Shown here piece after piece: positions 12,600 through 26,200 of a stretch of 64,000 bases of DNA. The notes below the pieces were generated by a model. It was given only the letters and a program-made list of their open reading frames with translations, did not search any database and was not told the origin of the DNA. Numbering within the stretch: the first letter of the stretch is position 1; the number at the start of each line of letters is the position of its first letter. The DNA is from Armillaria gallica (taxonomy: Eukaryota; Basidiomycota; Agaricomycetes; Agaricales; Physalacriaceae). The stretch spans positions 1,116,001 to 1,180,000 of the forward strand of contig JBANDB010000002.1 in NCBI GenBank assembly GCA_037576215.1, written 5' to 3'. The position numbers and the translations under genes are program-made.

Positions 12600-13880
12600 C
12601 AATACGGGGTGTATTATGCTCACCTCGATGCTAAGAGGTACAGTGTTAGCACAATCTTGAATGTGTACAGAGAACATACCCACCGGAGCGGGGTGCATTT
12701 AAACACCATCTTTCCGTCACCGCTACTGTTTTGGTATACCTTGAGTATTCTGTCTGCTTCGTTAATTCCAAGCTCTGAGGGCCATACCAGGTGGATTGTG
12801 CTAATGACAGCATAAGTAATTTTGTCTCGCCATCGCAGACTATAATACATTACCCGATTCCAGTCATGTCGAATGAAATTACTTCCTTGACAAGGGGCAA
12901 TGGTTTGATTGTGCCTACGGTGCGTAGATGGAAAGCTGATATTTCTTATGAGCATGTGTGTACTTGATGTTGAGATATGTATGCCCGAGTGGGTTGCACC
13001 GATACAATTCGTTCTCGACAACCCTTGTTTCCCATTGCTCTGCGAGCTCACTTTGCTCCCCACAGTAGTCACAAAGTAGTCGGTCCCAGTAGTAACTGCA
13101 TGGCCTAGTCAACTTTCAGGGATATGAATTATACAGAAAGGCTCACCGAGGTGTTAATAAACCACATTGTGAACAGTGGTAGGCTGAGGGTTTTCCCGTG
13201 TCCTTACTGATCCCGATCTGCTGATCATTGCACACGAATCTGGTCACTAATACAGATAGTAAGAAGTCGTTGTTTAGGGAGAGCACTGCATCAATTCCGA
13301 CAGTCAAAAACACACAGCATCCTTGGCGCAGGCATATAGGACCTATGTTGTATAGGATGGGACTGTAGTTTTCGCAGAAAGGACATATAAGTGCGGTCGG
13401 CTTCAGCGTGTATACGTTGTAGAACACATGTTCAGGTCACCACCACATGGTGCTCTGTTCCTATAGATCATGGACATGAAAAAAAGTACCTCTATGTTAT
13501 GGAATGCTTACCTCGGTGTACACAAATTTAAACATAGCCTTGCGATAGATGGTGTCGTTCGCTATCTCATCCCATATATCCGTCACTATGTACTTTCCCA
13601 ACTGGCAGTAGGCGATGGGCTTTGGAAGCATGTACGGAAACAAGGGATAGTCGTCACTGATGTATATGACGATAGGTGATTTAGCATCGTATGCAGAGAG
13701 GAGTGAGGGTCGATGGTCCTGGTGCTGAGCGTCCGAACCACTGCAACTCGGTGAGTGAATGTCAGTGTATGGTGTCGATGGTTCTTACATGTATGATATA
13801 ATGATCTCTCCATGAAACAAGAACGCGTCTCGCCTGCAAAAGAGTCAGCAAATATTAACACATACAGGATCAACCTATAG
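12600..13880 (-). pseudogene. Possible Cys-rich hypothetical gene, degraded
   Basis: On the minus strand an exon-like stretch (about 13427-13143) has CPFC and CSQC pairs and ends at a GTGAGC donor. It joins through a very short intron-like gap to 13110-12915 (YYWDRLLCDYCGE, ending YTHAHKKYQLSIYAP). The paired CxxC motifs suggest zinc binding. Downstream sequence to 12600 has stops in every frame. I do not recognise the family, and the model rests on motif pattern only. The adjacent 11640-12600 and 13880-14480 intervals hold no feature I can support, apart from a C homopolymer near 12402. Confidence 0.3.
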
Positions 13881-14479
13881 CGCCATGTTTTTGGTTAGTA
13901 AAAGTCCAACCATCCTTCCCTGTCGCATGTATACTCCACTGTGATAGCTCTTCATGTACTGGGTTCCTTCACACAGCCCTTGACACGATGTACTCCACAG
14001 CGGTGGCAGCCACCATAATTCAGGGGGCATAGTCATAGGGTGAAGTTACGTGGTTTGGGCGATAAATTAACATTTTCGCTAAGACGCTGGCCGGCGTTCA
14101 AAGGTATGGTGTCATCCACGTGGCCGGCAATTGCGGCTCCATCCCTGCCACCATGTCCGTAGTCAAACCGAACCTAGACAAACAGTCGGACACCATTGTT
14201 TTGCATACGTGGTGTCGTGATTTGCGTGTAAACAAGATAAACAAAGCGGTTGAAAAAGCAGCCTGGGAAGTCTTGGCAAGGCATCTACCAGATTGTGCTA
14301 CAATTGTGAGGTCTTCTTAACATCTGACAAGTCGTTGCTGAGATTGACCTGGTAGGCTCATTTTTCAGAAGCCCTCCGTGCCCTTAACAGTGAATATATA
14401 TTCGAAAATGGCTCAAAATGCTTGTGGGCGAATGGAGGGGATAAATTTACGCTGGTACATGTTAGTCGCTCTTGTCTTT

Positions 14480-15156
14480 AGCCAAACCGACCCTTGCAGT
14501 TTCAAGAGGAATACACCTACAAAAGAAACACAGGTCTCAAGCCTTTCCTTCTTTGGGACACACATTGGAAGGCCTTTTTCTCTGGCATGGATGTCACATT
14601 TGAAACTGAAGTAAAAAGGTGGCTTCCCTCTTCGGAATGGGTTGTCCTGGTTGTCAGTCAAATGGGTTTTTTGGCATACTCTCAGCTCGATGGTCACATA
14701 TTGGGGCCTGCAGATCTGTCTGATTGGAGTGTTTGGCCCGTTGCAGTAAAGGAGCAGGTGAGCGAACGTATCCAGTTGTGCGGTACTTTGTTTAAACTTA
14801 TTTTCTAGTGTCAATGTTGCTTAGAATGCGGGCTCAGCTGTCAGTATACTGGCCATGAGAGTATGGGACCATGTCGAGCATGTGTACTTTCTGGAGAAAA
14901 ATGTGTCTCATCTACTGAATCTGACCTTGTCGATGCAAAGCTTTCCGATCATGTTGACCTCATGTTTGCAGCGCATACCATTGTGCAGGACAATATATCC
15001 TTAATACGAGACAGAGATACTCAATCATTGGCATCCATGGGACTGTATGCGAAGGCGACGGTGGATCTGGTCAGGGCTGGATTTAGCGAGCTGAAGAATA
15101 GTCTTGCGTGGGTTCCAGCGGAAGAGGTGGTCAATGGATCTTCGGTCTATACGTAA
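14480..15156 (+). CDS. Hypothetical protein with C-terminal Cys cluster
   Basis: An exon opening after a CTTTAG acceptor near 14480 encodes KPFLLWDTHWKAFFSGMD and a hydrophobic block (SSEWVVLVVSQMGFLAYS). It ends at GTGAGC (about 14758), and the intron ends TTTTCTAG at about 14808. The next exon has a Cys cluster CQCCLECGLSCQYTG then GPCRACVLSGEKC, followed by a helical tail ending at 15154-15156. The pattern CxxCGxxxxCxYT...CRxCxxxGxxC recurs in the next gene (18256-18350), so the two genes may be related or parts of one larger locus. The 5' end is not defined. Probably a zinc-binding protein; role unknown. Confidence 0.45.
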
Positions 15157-15228
15157 TTTTGAAATATGACTAATTTACTCCCACGGGATTAAATTTTGTG
15201 ACACGTGCCATTCTTGATTTCGCCTTCA

Positions 15229-18200
15229 ATGTCTTCGTCTTCAGTCGCTGCCCCCGCAGCTTTTGCCAGTGGCGTGCTTTGTGGTCATGAGCCACTGTTA
15301 TTTCAAGTGCACGGTAAAGTTCTAACCGTAGAAGATATAATGGCTATTGGCACCGAAGCCAGATGGTATATGCGAGCCAAGTGGACCTTTTTGAGTAGCT
15401 TTGATGACGATGAAAGGGCCGAGCTGCTAAGGAGTAAGGTGAAGTCATGTGTTTTTGCTACTGTAACCGTGGATATTTACATTGGGCAGACCCGTTTGTT
15501 AGCTCGTTTGAATCAATTGGGTGACTGGACCTGTACCCATACCCGAAAGGAACTCCTCAATGATGTAAGTACAACTTTGGACACCAGGTCAAAATGGGTG
15601 AACCCGATTCTGGAAACAGAGGTATGAGTTCTGTTTTCAATGTTATGGGGACACATAGATGGCTTATGGTGCTTGCGACCTGTGGTCAAACAGGATCCAG
15701 ACCCCTCTGAGTCATTGCCGCAGAAACGACAGTTGCAGGTAAGACATTTTTATATCAGTGCCTCCATACTAACATCTGTTGTACCGCCAGTGGTCTCCAA
15801 TGTCATCTTCCCACTCCCGACGGTGATGAACCTAGAGACTCCTGCAGGCAGAAAACACAAGACCTGTAACGGCGAGTGTAACCAAGCACAGAATCTGAAG
15901 GCAGGTTCTAGCGAGTCTAGTCTTGCACCTCCATGTGATGACTGTAGCTTCCTGGTGGTGTAGCAAAGTATTGCTATGCTTTGTTATGATTCTCTGAAGG
16001 CTGTTCAGAGGCTCAAGGTATGTACGCGAACTTTCCTAGAAGGGAAGAGATGCGCAAACGTGGGTGTATGCTGAGTGGGGGCGACCTAGATGCGGCGTGA
16101 ACTATGTGGTGTCGAAATCCTAGCTGCGGATTCGGTTGGGAAACTCTATGTGAGTTAATGAAACTAGTGCTCTAGATGTGAGTGAGGTCTTGTCCAAGAT
16201 AAAGTACATGCAAGCAAGATATAGCTTTAAATGATCCTAATATCAAGCAAGTCAGTACTAATCTTGAGTCGAGTTGAAAGGGCAAGTGTAGCGAACTTTC
16301 TCTCTATGAGAAAGGTAGCTAAGGCCCCAAGGTGTCTAACTCTATAAGAGTTAAGTGGTGTTGTTGCCTAAGTTCGGAAACGGTGGTACTGGGTTGTTAG
16401 TGGCTAAAGGGCTTCAATCCTAGCTGCGGATTGCTCTTTAAAGCGCACAGGTATGTAAGCGAACTTAAAACGTCGAGGATGCTTCACAAGGGTAACCAGT
16501 AAAGGTTTCCTAGCGAAGTTTTTGGAGCAGAGGTAAGCACGCGAAGTTATAGCTAACTTTTATTAGCAAAGGGAAAGTTTGCTAATTGTTATTTCTCTAA
16601 TGAACAGTAGAGAAGCAATAACTTTGGGTGTGTGTATCGGATCTAGGAGGTGTGTAAGGTCGTGTACTTGTGGGCAAGTAACTCCCTGGGGTTCGTCTCC
16701 TTCCTTTTTTCTCGTACTTTTAGTTAGCTACTTTTATACTACTTTGAGAATTACTTGTATGTAAGCTACATTTGTCCTTGCCCTGTTAATTCGCAACACA
16801 AGCGAACTATTTACTGCGCAATAGAGTATTCTTGTCCTTTCCTTACTAATGCTGAGTTGAGATCTGTCAGCAGTTGTGCAACTTTAAGAACTACGCAACT
16901 GTGCATGGCTGTGCATAACTGTGCATGTAGCTTCAGTTACTGTGCAATGCTGCTGCAATGCGAACTTTCTGTGCATTTACTAAGCCATGAACTGCGCAAA
17001 GTAAACAGCCTTGGTAAGGCTTTGACTGCTGCTGACTGTAGCGAATTATTAAGTTCACTAACTTGTCATTAGAGTTGCGTAATAGGATTCAGGATCAAAG
17101 TGCCTGACAATCATGGCTGTGCTTTGATATGAAGGTTCGGAAGGGGTGGAATATCACTAGATCATTATAGATCTGCGAATTTATGAGCGTACAGAGCCTG
17201 GAGGCTCATCAACGGATTCTTTCGCCAACACCTGCCTCTCCTTCGGCGTCCATCAGCAACCTCTTTTCTGACAAAGTAAGAAGGTCTTTGCACTATGCTT
17301 TATGAAGTGTACTTATTTTTGTGAAGGTGTGGAGCTCACCTATACACATCCCTCCGATAACAGTTCCCGGCAATGGCACTTTGAACAACAGGGTCAAAAC
17401 CTACAGTCCCGGTTCTCCCTCGCCTATTCCTCTGACCAGTGCTGTTGCCCAGTCTCTGTCGATTGAACAAAATGGAGTTGTATCTATGCCATCTACTTCA
17501 GGCGAGGCTCCAAACACATCAGGCCCATCGAGCGAACATGTAAAGATGGCTGTGACCAGCACGGAGGCATTCCATACTTTGTCAGTTTCTCCTAAGCCAT
17601 CTGAATCCACGAATAAAGACATCTCCAGTTCGGCGATGGAAGTGAGAGCCACGGCTTCGACAAGCATTGAACCGGTCGATGCTCTGCCTATAGTTCGTAT
17701 ACCGAGTCCGACTCCGGAGCAAGGGGAATTGATGGCAGGGGTCGAAACTGAGGTCACTGTTTCGAGGAGACCAGAGATACTTGTCACGCTGAATAAATCA
17801 GGGCTTGTGTTAGACGCCGGGATGGCTCCTTTGACTACCACATTACAGGATATGCTAGATGAATCGGTGGGGGCTCCTATGAGCGTGGATGTGAGTTTTC
17901 TCACATCTGTGCTTAACCAGTGCTGATGATAATAGGTGCTAAGCAAGTTCTGGAATGTGATCAAGGAGAAGGACAAAAAACCTGATGCTGGGCAGCTGGA
18001 GAAATTGATGGGGTTGGCCAGAAGAATGAATGCCAGCGAGCTCTCAGCCGCTCGCGAGCAAGCCAGCGACGAAGTCTGGTCCCAGCTTGTGTTTACAAAC
18101 ATACGGAAGACTAGGACAAGGACTTTGAAGGGTTGCAAAGTTGCTAACAGAGTCAACATCGCTAGCTGGGACTTAATATCTGTGAAAGGGGTGAAAGCAG

Positions 18201-19165
18201 TATGGCAACTCTTCAGACACATTCATTTGGCTTCTGATTCAAATAATGATAAGTGTACACGCTGCGGCACATTGTATCCTTGTGAGTATACCTCACGGAT
18301 CGATGTTACGAAGTGTCGTGAATGTAAAATGAATGGGAAAAGTTGTTCTTGGGCTGATCCTGCGAATGCGGTACACGACAGCGACTCCAAAGACTCCATT
18401 GTTGAGATGCTCACTGCAGTCAGCATAAAAAAATGGAGTTTCGAGAAGATCAACAACACTGTCGCTTCCTTCTCTTTGAAAAGATCCAAGACCCATGTGG
18501 ATATCGATGACACCCAGACGCAAAAAGTATGCTATGCAGATCCTGCATTGGATTGAGTGACTAGGTCCAAATCTGCAGCGAAGAAAGGTCCGGATCAAAG
18601 GAATATAACCTCCAGTTCGAGTTTGGCCTCTAAACAGCCGAACGTGTCGTTGGTCGAGCACGACGAGAATGACGAAAAGAAATCGACGATTGATAGAGGT
18701 CTTCAGCTTCATCCCTCTGTTAAAATCCTGACAGTCACTTTGAGGCACTTTCTACCACCTGATCATGGGGAACGAGCGTCTGCCCCAATCCCTAAACCGT
18801 CGACTTCTGATACAGCATTATACACCCTTCCACCAGTGTCTGTGGAGGAGATCCTTGACCGTGCCGGCAGTCCTCTGAACGCAGAGCAGGTGAAGAAGCT
18901 GTTCGAACATCGGGAAACAGCGGTGGAAGAGGTCAAGGTCCAGCTCAGAAAGATGAGTCCAGAGGAAATCATTCAAGAGGCTGCTCATATCGTCGTGGAT
19001 CAAGCGGAACTCCAGAATACCATCGAATCGTTGGAACTCAAGTGGGACAGAAACGAGCAGATGCAGGATGAGATATTTGAGATGGTGTCCAAGCATTTCA
19101 CGAGCTTCCAATTGGACTTGATTGAAGAGGTCATGCGTATAAAACGGAAATGGCAAAACAGGTAG
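15229..19165 (+). pseudogene. Cys-cluster/coiled-coil hypothetical gene interrupted by E7 and one TGA
   Basis: Start ATG 15229. Exon 1 runs to about 15625. Small exons follow at about 15691-15738 and 15791-15823. The last of these carries E7 between CGA|CGG and ATT; without E7 the frame continues SHSRRILSPTPASPSASI into the exon starting at about 17329. That exon is Ser/Thr/Pro-rich and ends near 17890. After a 45-bp intron the exon from about 17936 carries a Cys cluster (CTRCGTLYPCEYT, KCRECKMNGKSCSW). TGA at 18554-18556 interrupts the same frame, which then runs to 19165 with a predicted coiled coil (EEIIQEAAHIVVDQAEL and beyond). The length would be about 850 residues. This is probably a repeated mushroom family of unknown role. 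Confidence 0.6.
15824..17211 (-). mobile_element. E7: solitary TG...CA element, family C, reverse orientation, inside an exon
   Basis: The ends are TGATGAACCT (15824) and AGGCTCATCA (17202-17211). The 4-bp duplication ACGG (15820-15823 and 17212-17215) is perfect. On the minus strand it matches E6, including the GTAGTATAAAAG core near 16727-16740. The 1388-bp body holds GTGCAT-rich short repeats (about 16895-16980) but no coding region. Confidence 0.8.
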
Positions 19166-19294
19166 ATGTAATTGGAATTTGCAAATATCATTGGCTTTGG
19201 AATATGCACGTGACGATGACTTTGTGTTCTTTTTCCATTCCCGTTCTCTCTGTCCCACTCTATCACAATCCGTATCCGACCGTGTCCTTTTACT

Positions 19295-20224
19295 ATGCTG
19301 TTTCTGTGGTGGTATCTTCTCGCATGTATACTCTGTTCTGACCATCATGGGGTTTCTGGCCCCTTGTATCTTACTAAAGACCTACCTTCTACCATTGTCG
19401 ATACATCTCTGCATTTGCTGCGCTCTAGTGAAGTCAACAGCAGCGTAACTGACTGCGGTTGGAGTCCTGTACCATCTGTGCACCTTGGAACATGTAGTAC
19501 ACCAATAGTCAACGTCTCTCGCTGGCGTCAGTCACCCTACTCATTTTTCGGCACTAAGGTCCAATACACATTGCTATCCGCTGTTCCTGACTTCGCTGTC
19601 GTCTTTGACACCACATTTCCTGGCCTGTTCAGGGAGGGTTGGATGGGCAGGATATTCATTGCCTCTGCCATGCTCAAGTCTGGTATGAACTTGCAACTGG
19701 TAACTAACTGCTGTGCAGAGTCATTGGCCTCAGAATGTATGCGACCTGGTATTTTCTGTTCCCACGTCTCGACGCCATTTAAATTGCTTCGTCCTTTGAC
19801 AAGCAAAGCCATGAATTGGTGTTTTGATGCCGTTGTTTATAAATTGGCATGCACCTTTGTGCGTGTTACACAAAATTCAACCGTCTACATGGCCAGTTGG
19901 AAAGTGTCCATGCACATGGCGATTCAAAGAAATCCAGTGGATCTAAGATGTCAGTGCATGGTGCATGCTGTGTTGCATCCGAGTGAAACTGTTCTCAGGG
20001 TTTATTATCGGTTTTTAAGGTTTGCTGTTCGACACCATGATTTTCGGGCTATTTCTTGTCCAGGTTTACATCTAGTGGTTGGTGTTGATGTTCCAGCGTT
20101 CGTTCATTCAGCTCAAATTTGTAGAGTCAGACTACGACTATGTTGTCGCCGTATTCGCCGTACTTTATCTTGTCGCCGGTGGCACGTCTGTTTCCCTTGT
20201 CGTCCAACAGGGGGTGATGTCTGA
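19295..20224 (+). other. Unassigned long open frame upstream of the Helitron
   Basis: The plus strand is open for 309 codons from 19295, yet its composition (many C, H, R, W) is unlike the neighbouring proteins. The minus strand of the same interval also reads coherently (ETWEQKIPGRIHSEAND at about 19765-19715) with stops that fit C-to-T decay. A decayed minus-strand gene is as likely as a plus-strand one. Part of this interval must belong to the 5' region of the Helitron, whose left end I could not find. Confidence 0.2.
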
Positions 20225-23200
20225 TCCTGGGATCAAGCACCCCCGATTCGTAGACCAAGTCGCACTGCACCTCAAGGTGGCTACAAACTCAGGGAGGTGT
20301 CATTCAATGACTTGTCGAGCTATATCATCAACCAATGGGATGAGGCAAGCTTGGAAGGCAAGGCCCTCAAATTTGCTGCATACGTGTCACTTGAAAATAG
20401 TAAGCCTTACAATGACAAGCAATTTGTCAAGGCAGATATACCTTTAGCGGTACTGCCTTCGCTTCTGGCTCGCTCAACCAGTATCTACATTTCCAACCAA
20501 CATAATATTCACCTCAACAAGAAAGGTCTCGTTGTTAAAGATATCAAACAAGCCTTCGATAATCATGTTTGCAGTAGTTGTCCACAATTCCATACAGTCT
20601 TCTGTGTCATGCAGGCTGAGAAAAAGGCCGTGAGGAAAATCGTTCGAAACAAGATGCAAGCTCAGCAGTCTATGAACAAGAATGCAAGTGAGGCTTTGAC
20701 CAATTTCCCTCCCCTGCCTTCGTCGAATGATCTCTGGCATGATATCATGAGACAATGCTGCCAACAACTTTGTCCAGAACTGATAGAAGAGGCTGGATGT
20801 GTCATATGTGGTCAGCTTGTGCTCAAGGCTTCACTAGTATGTACGAAGAGCATGAAAAATCACTTTGGTATATTAAATGTCCCCGATATCACGAGAGTAG
20901 AAAGAAGGAATGACAGCGAGCATGTGTGGGAATACAAAGGCACTGTCCTAGATCATAGTGCGGATGGGGTTTGTGAGCCATGTCGAGGAGCTTTGTATAA
21001 AAATAAAATGCCTGAACATGCATTAGCTAAAGGTACTTGGTTAGGCGAAGTGCCTCCTGTGTTGCAGGACCTAACCTTCATGGAGAAAATGCTCATTGCC
21101 CGCATGCGACATACCTGTGCATTCGTGCGAATCTCAACAGGCATGAGGAAAATGAAGGCCAATGTTATCGCCTTTGAAAATCCAACTCCGAAGATCTACG
21201 ATATATTGCCTCCTCCAATTGAAGATATCCAAGAAGTCATGGCTATTCTTTTCACCAGGCCTGCCAAACCTACTCTAGATGACTTTAAACGAACTCCGGT
21301 CCTAGTACACAGGAATCCTGTGTTTAAGGCTCTTGACTGGCTGTGACTGAATCATGTAGATTACCTTGATATCCAGATTTCTAGAGAAAACCTAGCTCGA
21401 TATCCTGAGGACATGCCACCTGTATCTGTGGAATATAAGGAGAGACTGACAAATAAGAATCCCAAGGGTATAAGTGTACATGACGATGAAGAAGAGGATG
21501 GTGTTGAAGATGGAGAATGTCCCTTCATTGTGCATGGCTTGACTGGAGAGGATCTTGAGACCATGACTTCCCCCACGATGAAGAGTCGTGGTGTACTACA
21601 TTTAAATTCCAATGGAAAAGTGCTAGCTGTGGGTCAGAGTGCGCATTCTGAGAGCATCTAGAACAACCCCCATCTATACCCAAAGTTATTTCCTTGGCTG
21701 TTTCCCTATGGTAAGGGCGGTATTGGGGATACTGTCTTCTCTGACGATAAACATAAGAGACTGTTAATGATGTACCATGACAAACGATTCCAATGGGACC
21801 CAACATTTGCTTTCATTGCATTTAGTCATATGCAAGTGAAGGCTTCGACTTCTGGAACCTTCCTGCTGGCTGACAGAAAAAACTTTCAGGCCATTACTCA
21901 ATGGTTAATGAATGTCGATCAGACTGTATTGAACAGCTTGGCGATACGTTTGGCAAACGATGAGCATATAGTGACCCGAACCGATGCAGAAAAGGCCTGT
22001 TACCAGATAATCAGAGATCTGGACCACGTTGCCAGAAAGGTCCATGGAACTGCGACAACAAGGTGTTATATGAACAATGAAATATGGTCATTGATTGCGG
22101 ACAAAGGCGCACCATCGTGGTACATTACACTTTCGCCCGTAGATAATCGCCATCCACTGTGTCTATATCTTGCTGGGAGTGATAAAAATTTCGTCGAGAT
22201 ACCACTTCTTGATCACAAACAACGTCAACGTTTAATTGTGAACAATCCAACTGCTGCAGCACGATTTTTCCACTTCCTAGTCAATCTATTTATTGAAGAA
22301 TTCTTGGGCTGTAAAGGAACCAAGCAATCTGAAGGCTTCTATGGCAATACTAGTGCTTATTATAGAACTGTTGAGCAACAAGGTTGACTGACTTTGCATT
22401 TACATATACTATTGTGGATCCGAGGTGCGCTTAGCCCTCAAGAAGTATGTGACAGAATTCTGGACAGCACATCTGATTTTCGGGCAAAGATAGTTAACTG
22501 GCTTGAAGCATGCCACACTGGTGACTTTTTCATGAACAGTAAAGAAGCAGTTTGGGCTGCAGTCAATGAGAGAAGTAAAAGTGGAGACTATGTGGATCCC
22601 ACCTTTAAAATGCCTGCACCACCACCTCCATGTTGTACTGCAGGCCATGACAACTGTCCAAAGTGTGATGATTCAAAACATTGGGAGAGTGAGTTCAGAA
22701 CAGAAGTTGATGACCTTGCTGTATGCTCCAATGTACATGATTGTGAGAGATATCAAAAGAAGGATGGGTCTTACAGTCGAAAGAAAACTTATACAGGATG
22801 TAAGGACAATAGATACAAGAGATGCAGGGCACAATTCCCACGTAAGTTATATAGCACCACACAGGTTGATGCAGATTCAGGAGCTTTGAATATAAAGAAA
22901 CATGAGCCATGGATTAACACTTTCACACCAGAATTGACATATGTTATGCGTTGCAATACTGATGTGACAAGCTTGTCCTCGGGCACAGCAATCAAGGCTG
23001 TAGTGTTATACATATCCAACTATATCACCAAGTCTTCTCTGAAAACACATGTAGTTTTTGATGTAATTCGTGATATATTTGCGAAAAGCACTGATGTACT
23101 ACAGTCACATTTACCGGAGAAAGAAAAGGCTCGACAGCTGATTGGAAAGATTGTGAATCTGCTTGCGGTAAAGTTAGAGTTGGGAGCCCCAATGTTGGCC

Positions 23201-26200
23201 ATGTATTTGTTGGGGCATCCTGATCATTATACTGACCATAAATTCATTCCATTTTATTGGACAAACTTTGTAAATGAGGTTCGTAAATACTGGACCCCTT
23301 CTAATGAAGACTCAGAAGGCTCAGACAACATGATCATTGTCAGACAGGGTGGTGAGTTGCATGGTTTCTCTCCAGTTATGGACTACACTCTCCGTAATCG
23401 AGAGCTTGATCACTTGTGCTTGTATGATTGGGTATGTCTGTGTAAAAGAGTACAAAAGCATAAGTCCAAGAAGTCACAAGATGCAGATACAATTTCCAAT
23501 GACTACATGAATGACAGAGACAATGATTTCCAGGAGGATATGCCAACTCGTAAGGTTCCAAAGAATGGGTATTTATTTTTAGATGAGCATTCTTTCAAAA
23601 AGACTCATTATCTACAAAAACGAAAAGAAAATGAATATCTGATACCAAATTTTGTTGGAGGCACCCTGCCTTGACGTGATGGTGGTGATTGTGAATATTA
23701 TTGTTGTACTATGCTGACATTATTTAAGCCTTGGTGATCTGATGGTGATCTTAAAGAGTCGGTACAAAACTGGCATGAGGCACTTGAATCGCATGTGTTC
23801 TCAAAGCGACAATTAGAACTCATGGATAACTTTAACCTTAGATATGAATGCTTAAATGAACGTGATGATTTCCATGCACAGATGCGTAAAAATGATGGGT
23901 CTGGTTTACTTATACCAAGCTGGGATGATGAGATTGCAAAGGAACTGGGGGATGATTATTTCCCATCTGTCGATGCTAAGGCAAAACACTTTGATGATGA
24001 TGTAGAGGCTGCCTTGGCAAAGCAAGGACATACTGATTACTTCATCTGCAACAAATGAAAGAGATGCATGATATCCTCAGAGGTGCACATTGGACACATG
24101 AAGGTATACAGGTCAAACAGATCAGTCCGCTACCACCACCAGATCGTATTCTCAGTGGTGGTCAATGGTTTTCAGAAGTCCAGAAAAAGAAGGAAGAAAT
24201 ATTGGAGCAGCGGATGAAATCCTTACCTGAACACAATAGTCACAAAGAGTTTCATAATTTCAAACCTAATGAGGTGAAGATAGTGGACAAAAAATATCTG
24301 GAGAGAAGATATCATTCAGCTGAATTTAAGGCATCTATTGATTCAATATCAACAGACTTTAACCTGAATAATGAACAAGATAGGGCATTTAGAATTGTTG
24401 CAAATCATGCTACTAGTCCTTACAGTGATCAGTTGTGCATGTATATTGGTGGTATGGGTGGTACTGGTAAGACACAGGTGTTAAAAGCATTGGTCAAATT
24501 TTTTGAGTTGAGACATGAAGCACACCATATCCTGATTGTTGCACCTACCGGTACTGCTGCAGCTTTGCTGGGAGGTTATACCTATCATTCAGCTTTTGGG
24601 ATTAATGAACGAACCCAAGGTGATGGAGATGGATCAAAAGTAATGTCGACATTGACTGGGGTTGACTATGTGTTCTTAGATGAAGTGTCTATGCTGTTGG
24701 CCTATGACATGCATAAAATCAGTAGGAAATTATGTCTGGTCCTTGGTGTTAAACACAAGCCTTTCAGTGGATTGAATATGATATTTGCTGGTGATTTTGC
24801 ACAGCTGCCACCCATTCAAGGTGAGAATGCTTCATTATATGGGCAAAAGATCGGTGAGAAATCTAGTTCCAAATGATCACAAGAACAAGAAATGGGTAAA
24901 TCACTTTGGCATCAAGTAACAACTGTGGTGATCCTCCGAGAGAACATGCGTCAGAAACAGCAATCACCCGAGGATTCTAAATTGCGAACAGCTTTAGAAA
25001 ATTTACGCTATAATGCGTGTACTCAAAAGGACATTTCTTTTTAGGAGACCAGAGTGACGTCCATGATGGATGGCAAAGCTTCAGTCTCAGATGATAATTT
25101 CCATAATGTATCTGTGATAACATCTTGGAACATACATAAAGATGAGGCTAGCTCATTGGGTTCTGTTCGATTCGCAAATGAGACAGGGCAAACTCTCACT
25201 GATTTTTATTCTGATGATAGCTTATGCAAGGTGCCTAAACAGCCAACAGATGATGATTCTAATGAGAGGTGGGATAGACGTAAGCTCATTCATTTGAAAG
25301 AAATCACGGATGAGTTCCAGCATGCATTCTGGAACCAACCACCATCCAGCACAGATCTTAAGATTCCAGGAAAACTTAGCTTGTGTGTCAGTATGCCAAT
25401 AATGATTCGACGCAACTCTGCTACAGAATTGGGCATTACTAAAGGACAAGAAGGTACCGTATATGCATGGCAGTCATCTCAAGGAGCTAGAGGGCAATGT
25501 GTTCTTGACACTCTTTTTGTGCTTCTTTTGAATCCTCCATCACCTGTCCAATTTAACGGCCTGCCTTTGAATGTGGTTCTGTTGGTTCCTACAAAGACCA
25601 GGGTTTCCATGAACCTACCAGGTAACAAACATACCATGATTACTCAAGAGCAGGTTGAGGTTCTCCCTAACTTTGCTATGACAGATTATGCTTCTCAAGG
25701 GAAAACTCGTGTATTCAATGTGGTTGATCTGCATAAGTGCAAATCTCATCAGTCTATGTATACCTGTCTGTCACATAGTGCCAGTGCAGAAGGTACCTTA
25801 ATTCTGCAGGGCCTATCGGAAGGTATGAGACAGAGCATTACAAAAGGTGCAAGTGGAGCATTGCAACAAGAGTTTCGTGAATTGGAACTCCTGGATGAGA
25901 TTACTGCTTTGCATTTCAAGGGTAACTTGCGGTCTGACATATCAGGTCTGACTCGCAATGACATCATATTGAGTTATCGCTCGTACAGAGGCATGTCTTA
26001 TATACCACGCAAACTGCATTCAGCACTGAAATGGAACCAGTATAATCCTTGGCTTGATCCAGACCCTCTCGCTACCCTAGATATATCAGACTACTCTGCA
26101 GATGTGGTTAAAGAGAAGCCTTCAGTCCCTTGATGCGTACAGAAGCGGACCAGAAGGCCCGATGATAGTGACGTATTGCCACCCACCAAGAAACAAAGGT

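Noticed and set aside
16595..17072. Two short Cys-rich ORFs at 16579-16764 and 16755-17072
   Set aside because: They lie inside element E7, which is non-coding in its relative E6.
17401..18222. 273-codon minus-strand ORF
   Set aside because: It is the antisense shadow of the Ser/Thr/Pro-rich exon of the plus-strand gene at 15229-19165, which has proper splice sites and a continuing frame.
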